From contig OY987246.1 of the NCBI GenBank assembly GCA_963920765.1, positions 14,628,868 through 14,692,867 on the forward strand: 64,000 bases of DNA, written 5' to 3'. The stretch comes from Ulota crispa. Taxonomy: Eukaryota; Streptophyta; Bryopsida; Orthotrichales; Orthotrichaceae. This document shows positions 58,644 through 64,000 of the stretch, one piece after another. How positions within the stretch are numbered: position 1 is the stretch's first letter; each line of letters starts with the position of its first letter. The notes under the pieces are model-generated. The model was not told the origin of the DNA. It did not search any database and saw only the letters and a program-made list of their open reading frames with translations. The position numbers and the translations under genes were made by a program.

Positions 58644-58903
58644 AAGCAAACTAAGGTAGGTAGCTTGAAAAGCAACAGTTTGACCCGTGAACGTCACAAA
58701 AGCCCTCTGCGGCTGGATGTATGGCCATATGTACAGATGTATTTGAGTTGCTATGATGGCTTTTCAAATTTTATATACACCCATCATACAACCCCTCAAT
58801 ATGTATGGTTGTAATACTTAATTTTTAGCTGATTCAAACTTCTGAATAATGGCTGCAATTGTATTTGGTACCATAGCTCCAGAACCCAAGGGCCCTTCAG
58901 GGG
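58644..58903. other. hydrolase 3' flank
   Basis: Presumed 3' untranslated region, ending in a lone right-end motif CTTCAGGGGTTAA that shares its TTAA with the next element. Confidence 0.5.
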
Positions 58904-59137
58904 TTAACCCTTAAACGTCCATAGGGCATAGTATATATGCTGACATATAATTGTCATTTGTTACCAGTAAGAAATTTTAATTTGGGATCTCAAGTAGCTC
59001 ACTAGAACTGCATTGATCTATTCTCCAACTTCTTTGATGGTCTCAAATGTAGTAGAGTTGTGGATCCATTCCAAATATAAGAAAAATGCCCCATATTGTA
59101 TTGGTAAGAGCGGCACGCTCAGACGCTTAGGGGTTAA
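58904..59137. mobile_element. TTAA-flanked piggyBac-like MITE
   Basis: TTAA lies at both edges; ends CCCTTAAACGTCCATAGG and, inverted, CCCCTAAGCGTCTGAGC; 234 bp. The inside aligns with the relic at 33309-33545. Confidence 0.8.
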
Positions 59138-59859
59138 GGGCTGATGTTTCTTTCTTGGCCTTTCCAAGGCATGGATATTTTTTTGCCTAATTTTTAAACA
59201 AAGAGAAATGGATCCAAATGTAACCCAATTGGATTCATACTTTTTTGAAGCTTTATTGAATTGTTGATGAATTTGCAAAGTCTTTTGTAGTATGCACCTA
59301 TTTGTGATTCTAAGTCTCATATAAACTGTTCTCCTACAACTTATAAAAAGATGAGGTGAAATCAAGGAGTGTGATTGACTCTTGCAATAGAAGACACTTT
59401 ATTTTTTCTTTTATGACTAAGCAATGTCCATTCAAGAACCACCTCATATCCATTCCTGAGCTACCTATGGGACGCTTTTATATCTGAAAGGAGACGCAAT
59501 TCAATTCAGGGACGCAATTCAAGCTACCTCCCTTACTGGGTTTCTGTCATCACGGTCAAGCGAGTTTAACCTTTTCTCGTCGAAGTCCTGTAAACCTATC
59601 CTAGTGCCGACAAGTGTTGTATGATACCCCAAAGGTTGAAATAGAGGGAAAAAATAAAAAATAAAAAAACTTCAGGGCAGAAGAACTGTCGATTCAAGAG
59701 ACCCATCTTGGAGGGGAGGTTTTATTATCAACGTTTGAATGTGAATGGTCCTACCAGCTGCTTGTATGGTCTTCATGTGGAGAGTTTAACTACTGCACCA
59801 GACAGTGGTATATTTGAAGGGTCTTGATACTGCCACTCTCCTCTTTTACATCATTGGTC
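59138..59859. other. gene-free stretch
   Basis: No gene or clear repeat recognised. Confidence 0.5.
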
Positions 59860-60190
59860 AATTTTTAGTGGTTATGGGTGACAATTATTTTTTAAAAATT
59901 TAAATTAAATGTATAATCAAACAAAGTGATTTTTTGTTGCTGTTTTTCAAAATGATAAATTGCAATCAAAAAACTTGATAAGAAAATATAGTAAAGTGTT
60001 ATCTTTTTCATATCAAAAATTTCAATTGCAATTTATCATTTTGAAAAACATCAACAAAAAGTCACTTGGTCTGATACATATTTAATTCTAAATTTTCAAA
60101 AAAAAATTGTCCACAAAAATCATTAAAATTTGAACAATGATATAAAAGTGGGGGGTGGCAATATCAAAAAGGAGGGTGACAATATCAAGA
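59860..60190. repeat. long inverted repeat (fold-back)
   Basis: The arms near 59870-60000 and 60010-60180 pair; for example TTTTTCAAAATGATAAATTGC on the left matches the mirror at 60035. The edges contain repeated GGGTGACAAT-type words. Confidence 0.65.
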
Positions 60191-60756
60191 CCCTATTTGA
60201 AAACTAGTGTTGTGTAGTTCTATAGTGCATGACACTTATAAGTTATAACCAACAACTCTTGGTCAAATAAGAAATATTAAAGCACAATAGATATACTCAT
60301 TAGCTCAAAAGCAATTCCACCACCAAGCGAGACAGATCCTAAGCTTCATCTTTGTGGCTTTGAATTCTTGATAACTTTTTTTTTGACAAGGTAGGTACAA
60401 TCTAGCCAACTTTTTTTTGAAAATTGTCAAAATGAAATGAAAAAAAGCAAATTTATTTTTGACCATAAAAGAATGGTTTCAAGAAATTAGTCATGTTAAA
60501 ATTCAGTTCTTTAGAAATATAGTCAAACTTGCACTTGTAAATGAAGAAATGGTTCAAATGATATTTCAACTAATGGAAAAAATCAACCTAATTATGAACT
60601 TCTCTATAATAAGGAAATCTTTTGGCCTTCTAAACAAAAATTAATGATTTTTTGAACATGTGAAGACTACATGTGGGGTATGAATACTTTGAGTTCTAGT
60701 CTTCAAACACACTATCTTGATATACTTGTATTGTTTGTATTGGGCAAAATTTGCTA

Positions 60757-60973
60757 GAAGAAACTTGTGTTTTTCTTGACGCATTTTTTTGGACGTCCAC
60801 TTTTTTTTGTGTTGACAATGACATGAAACATAACATGAAGATGTTAGTTTGATATGAAACATAACATCTTGACATCAAGCAACATTAAGATGTTAGCTTT
60901 AACATCAATTGTAACATAAAGAAAAGTGGACATCCAAAAAATTGCGTCAAGAAATACATGGGTTTCTTCTAGT
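60757..60973. repeat. long inverted repeat (fold-back)
   Basis: Arms AAACTTGTGTTTTTCTTGACGC... and ...GCGTCAAGAAATACATGGGTTT pair, with an inner block GGACGTCCACTTTT against AAAAGTGGACATCC. The centre contains repeated AACATAACAT and AAGATGTTAG words. Confidence 0.65.
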
Positions 60974-61192
60974 GGTTTAAATGTGTTTTACAACTATTTG
61001 CATGCAAGCATTTTCTATTTGGAATTTGATAAAAATTAGGGTGAGAAATAAACATACATCAAAGAATTTGAAAATAATGATTAGAAGTGCTTGGGAAGAA
61101 TTAGATGAAAATTTTGATAACTTATGAACTTTGTTTTGGAAAAATGGTGTTAAGTTTAGATATTTCTACTCTAATGAATCTAATCCAAAGAT

Positions 61193-62027
61193 ACAATGAC
61201 TACCAAAATTGTCTCCATGTTTGCTTAGACGTCAAGTTTTTTTCAATATCTCCACTGTATATAAGTGGCATTTTATCTTCAATTTTTTTGTGTGTGATCC
61301 TCAAGCAATCATGATCAAGCTAACCAAATTTCAGTTACTAAAACCAAAATCTTATTTTTGGTGAATTGTTTTGTGTCAAAATCAAGAAAGTTGATTAAAA
61401 AACATTGGTGATGAATTTTTGAGATTTGATTGCATGGGTACGTTGGAGACATCCATACGCACATCTTTGCTTCAAACAAATATTTCCAAAAAATTTCTAA
61501 AAAATTTCTAAAAGTATTTTAAATTTAGGCCAAATTTTGTAAACTTGATAATTCTTCATGGAATCTATTTTTTTTGGCAAAATAACTCATATGTTGTGAT
61601 TGAGTTTGTACTATTAAACATGATGATATGTTTATTTTGCCAAAAAATAGATTCCATGAAGAATTATCAAGTTTACAAAATTTGGCCTAAATTTAAAATA
61701 TTTTTAGAATTTTTTTAGAATTTTTTTGGAAATATTTGTTTGAAGCAAAGATGTGCATATGGATGTCTCCAACATACCCATGCAATCAAATCTCAAAAAT
61801 TCATCACCAATGTTTTGTAATCAACTTTCTTGATTTTGACACAAAACAATTTACCAAAAATAGGATTTTGGTTTTTAGTAACTGAAATTTGGTTTGGTTG
61901 ATCATGATTGCTTGAGGATCAAACTCAAAAAATTTGAGGATAAAGTGCCACTTATATATGGTGGAGATATTGAAAAAAACTTGACGTCTAAGCAAATATT
62001 AAGAGAATTTTGGTAATCACTGTATAT
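61193..62027. repeat. large inverted repeat with arms of about 390 bp
   Basis: Arms of about 61193-61587 and 61632-62027 are roughly 90 % identical in inverse orientation around a spacer of about 45 bp. The outermost words are ACTACCAAAATT and AATTTTGGTAATCACTG. No coding capacity; a transcript would form a long hairpin. Confidence 0.8.
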
Positions 62028-62229
62028 TTGACCTCAACTTTAGATGATAGTTGTAATTTTTCTTAAGAAGCATCATGTCATGAAATTTGATTTATATGTC
62101 TTGTTGATGTATTAACTACTCTAAAAAAATATGTGGATTTCCAATTTATCATCAAAACAATTTTTGAAAACTGAATCTTTAATCCCAAGAAGGTGAGACT
62201 TGACCTTGTTCAAATCTAGCCAAAGATCT

Positions 62230-62727
62230 TTGGGCACCCCTAGCTTTGTGAAGTAATATCAATGATACCCCTAGTTATCTTTGAGAATATCATTAATACC
62301 CCTAATTTTTTGTGCCTCTTTATTGCAATTTTTTTTAAATATCAAAAAGACAACAAAAGTTACTATGTAATCACTGCAATGGTTTTGACCACAATAGACT
62401 TACATGCAAACACCCTATTTAGAGCTTAAAGAGCTTGCTTCTAAGATTTGGCTTGCTTTCAACTTACAGTTAGTTTTTGTACTTTCCATTATCATCCAAG
62501 TATTTACAAAAATTTGCAAAAAGACACACAAGAGAGTTAGGAATATATTTATAATTCAAATAATACAAGGGTTTGTTTTATGTTTTCATAATAATTGAGG
62601 GTCCCAAAGAACCAGGGATATAATTGATATTACTACACAAAGCTAGGGATAATTTTGATATTTCAAATAATATAAGGGTATATTTGATATTTTGAAAGAA
62701 TTGAGGGGTATTTTTGATATTTTCCTT
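62230..62727. mobile_element. FB-3 element, diverged copy
   Basis: The right end GGGGTATTTTTGATATTTTCC and ordered TTGATATTTNNAATAATATA words match 36923-37430. The left edge is approximate. Confidence 0.6.
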
Positions 62728-62865
62728 ATAAAAAACCTCCCCGAACTGTGATTGTCACCGAGATATCTCTCGCTACAGTGAGCCGTCACAGCAATTGCCT
62801 AAATCTTGTCCAATCACTTCTCAAAATCACGCACTACGCTTGAAAACCGCACAGTTTCAAAAATA

Positions 62866-63150
62866 TAGGGTTAAGCCCCGGGTTGAGTGCATCCCGGAGT
62901 ATTAAACACCCGAGGGCACGAGCCCAAGGGCATTTAATACTCTGAGATGCACAAAACTTGGGGTTTAACACGGCATTAAGCCCGCTCCCTGACGCGCTCC
63001 CGTGGCCTCGGCGCGCTCCCATGGCCCCAGCGCGCTCTTGTCATGTTTGCATCCTGCGTTAACGGTGCAATGCTCTGTTAAATTTTTAAGGGTGCATTGC
63101 ACCGTTAAAAAAATTTCTTGCTTCATTAAATGAATTAGTTTGTACTATGC
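62866..63150. mobile_element. GC-rich insertion with palindromic end in the GNA1 pseudogene
   Basis: GGGTTAAGCCCCGGGTTGAG... pairs with ...TTGGGGTTTAACACGG, giving a hairpin at 62867-62976. The rest is GC-rich with repeated GGCGCGCTC words. It is absent from the parent GNA1 locus. Confidence 0.5.
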
Positions 63151-63311
63151 AAATCGTAGGAGGGTTTAACGCACTACGCAAACATAATTACAATTGTAGA
63201 TGTTGGAAGGAGCAAGAGCCTAAAGAGCCCGGAGCACAAATCGCATGGTGTCTGCCATGGTTAACTCTGTCGAATCTCAGTGTTCCACCTTCAACACAGC
63301 GTTGTCTCTAT

Positions 63312-63720
63312 GGTAACCTTACCCATACTCAAGCATTTAAGGGTTTAGGGTACTTCAAGGTCTTGCTTGAAAAATTCAAGAATTTCTTGTGTAGGGTTAG
63401 CCTTTCAACTAGCTATCATGGAACATAGCTTTTGTGGAAAAAGTATTGTAGAATATTTTATATCAAAGGGTAAAGTTGCCACTTATAGAGTCCCTATTAA
63501 CAACTCTAGACTATCATTTAAACTACTGGGATGTGTTCTTATACATGTACTTGATAGTCCCAATCCTGATCCTCTCAAACTAGCTTAGCAACTAACATGT
63601 GGCAAGATTTGCTTGTGCAAGTGACATTCTTTGCTCCACTTTGGGTCCAAGAGTGTGTGAAGACACCTTAAGTATATTGAGTGAGGCATTGGGGACTGCT
63701 CAAGTATGGGGTAGGTTACC
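63312..63720. mobile_element. transposon with GGTAACC inverted ends in the GNA1 pseudogene
   Basis: Ends GGTAACCTTACCCATACTCAA and, inverted, GGTAACCTACCCCATACTTGA; about 409 bp. The parent locus lacks it at this place (near 55570) but has a related copy in intron 2. Confidence 0.7.
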
Positions 63721-64000
63721 TTAGCCATAGAGATCGGTCAGATTAAGCTTAAGGATTGGATAAACGCAAAGAGCCAATTGTCAAAAAATCTGTCACCAAG
63801 GGCTTTCAGACATTGACAAGGATGTTGAAAGCGGATGTGGATGGACTGATCACACCATCCAACAACGTTGGTCCTTCACGCTCATCATGCTGGACAATTG
63901 CGTAAAAAGATGAAGATCGAAATGAGAGATGATAACGCGTTATTCATTAAATTGGAAAAATTATTATATTTTGGGACTTCTGAAGGTTTCAGGTGGCCAC

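Larger units (their letters stand above)
62740..63930 (-). pseudogene. broken partial copy of GNA1 (exons 1-2 and promoter)
   Basis: 62745-62864 matches GNA1 exon 2 and adjoining intron 1, 63195-63258 matches exon 1, 63259-63310 matches the leader and 63729-63925 matches the GNA1 upstream region, all in the same order and strand. In the exon 1 copy (ATG at 63258) a nine-base insertion creates an in-frame TAG after about 11 codons. Two insertions split it: a palindromic segment (about 62866-63150) and a transposon (63312-63720). The tail from about 63938 resembles hydrolase intron 1 (57574 on). Confidence 0.8.

Noticed and set aside
59400..62600. Search for CRISPR-like arrays or phage-type elements among the repeats
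   Set aside because: The repeats are inverted arms, not regularly spaced direct repeats, and the region is eukaryotic.
1..64000. tRNA, rRNA and snRNA genes
   Set aside because: Reading by eye I found no convincing A-box/B-box pair, cloverleaf or rRNA block. A covariance-model search would be needed to exclude them.

Overview
This window looks like nuclear DNA of a land plant. The genes are split by many GT-AG introns and encode plant-type proteins: a chloroplast rhomboid, a chloroplast trigger-factor-domain protein, mitochondrial CcmE, a methylesterase-like hydrolase and a LEA group 2 membrane protein. The space between genes is AT-rich and full of small non-autonomous transposons and long inverted repeats. 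I cannot name the species. The repeat content suggests a non-grass, possibly non-flowering plant, but that is a guess. Reading direction is mixed and there are no operons. All gene models below were built by hand from splice signals, reading phase and remembered family alignments; no transcript evidence was available.

Layout: 1-2.4 kb, gene-free sequence with a TTAA element. 2.8-5.0 kb (+), LEA2 membrane protein. 5-7.9 kb, repeats. 7.9-11.6 kb (-), chloroplast rhomboid RBL11-like. 11.7-15.8 kb, a TTAA element abutting an inverted pair of copia-type gag genes around a 200-N assembly gap. 16-19 kb, nested transposons. 20.1-24.2 kb (-), a conserved protein of unknown function with a PDZ-like part. 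25-29.9 kb, arrays of small DNA transposons. 29.9-34.8 kb (-), chloroplast trigger-factor N-domain protein with a 14-nt microexon. 35-37.4 kb, nested fold-back elements. 37.8-41.4 kb (+), mitochondrial CcmE. 41.4-52.3 kb, a repeat desert with one short glycine-rich secreted peptide at 48.2 kb. 52.4-55.5 kb (-), glucosamine-6-phosphate N-acetyltransferase (GNA1). 57.2-58.6 kb (+), alpha/beta hydrolase. 59-62.7 kb, fold-back repeats. 62.7-64 kb, a broken partial copy of the GNA1 5' region.

The genes are unrelated housekeeping genes: plastid proteolysis and protein folding, cytochrome c maturation, UDP-GlcNAc synthesis and small-ester hydrolysis. The most unusual content is the transposon landscape. 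A recurrent group of elements starts TTAACCC(C/T)T and ends A(G)GGGTTAA, which is the end structure expected of piggyBac-like transposons. One insertion can be proved inside the window, because a related copy of the target carries a single TTAA where the filled copy carries two. Other points of interest are three Harbinger-like elements lying end to end, a gag inverted repeat that could form a hairpin transcript, a GC-AG intron in GNA1, and a rearranged GNA1 duplication.
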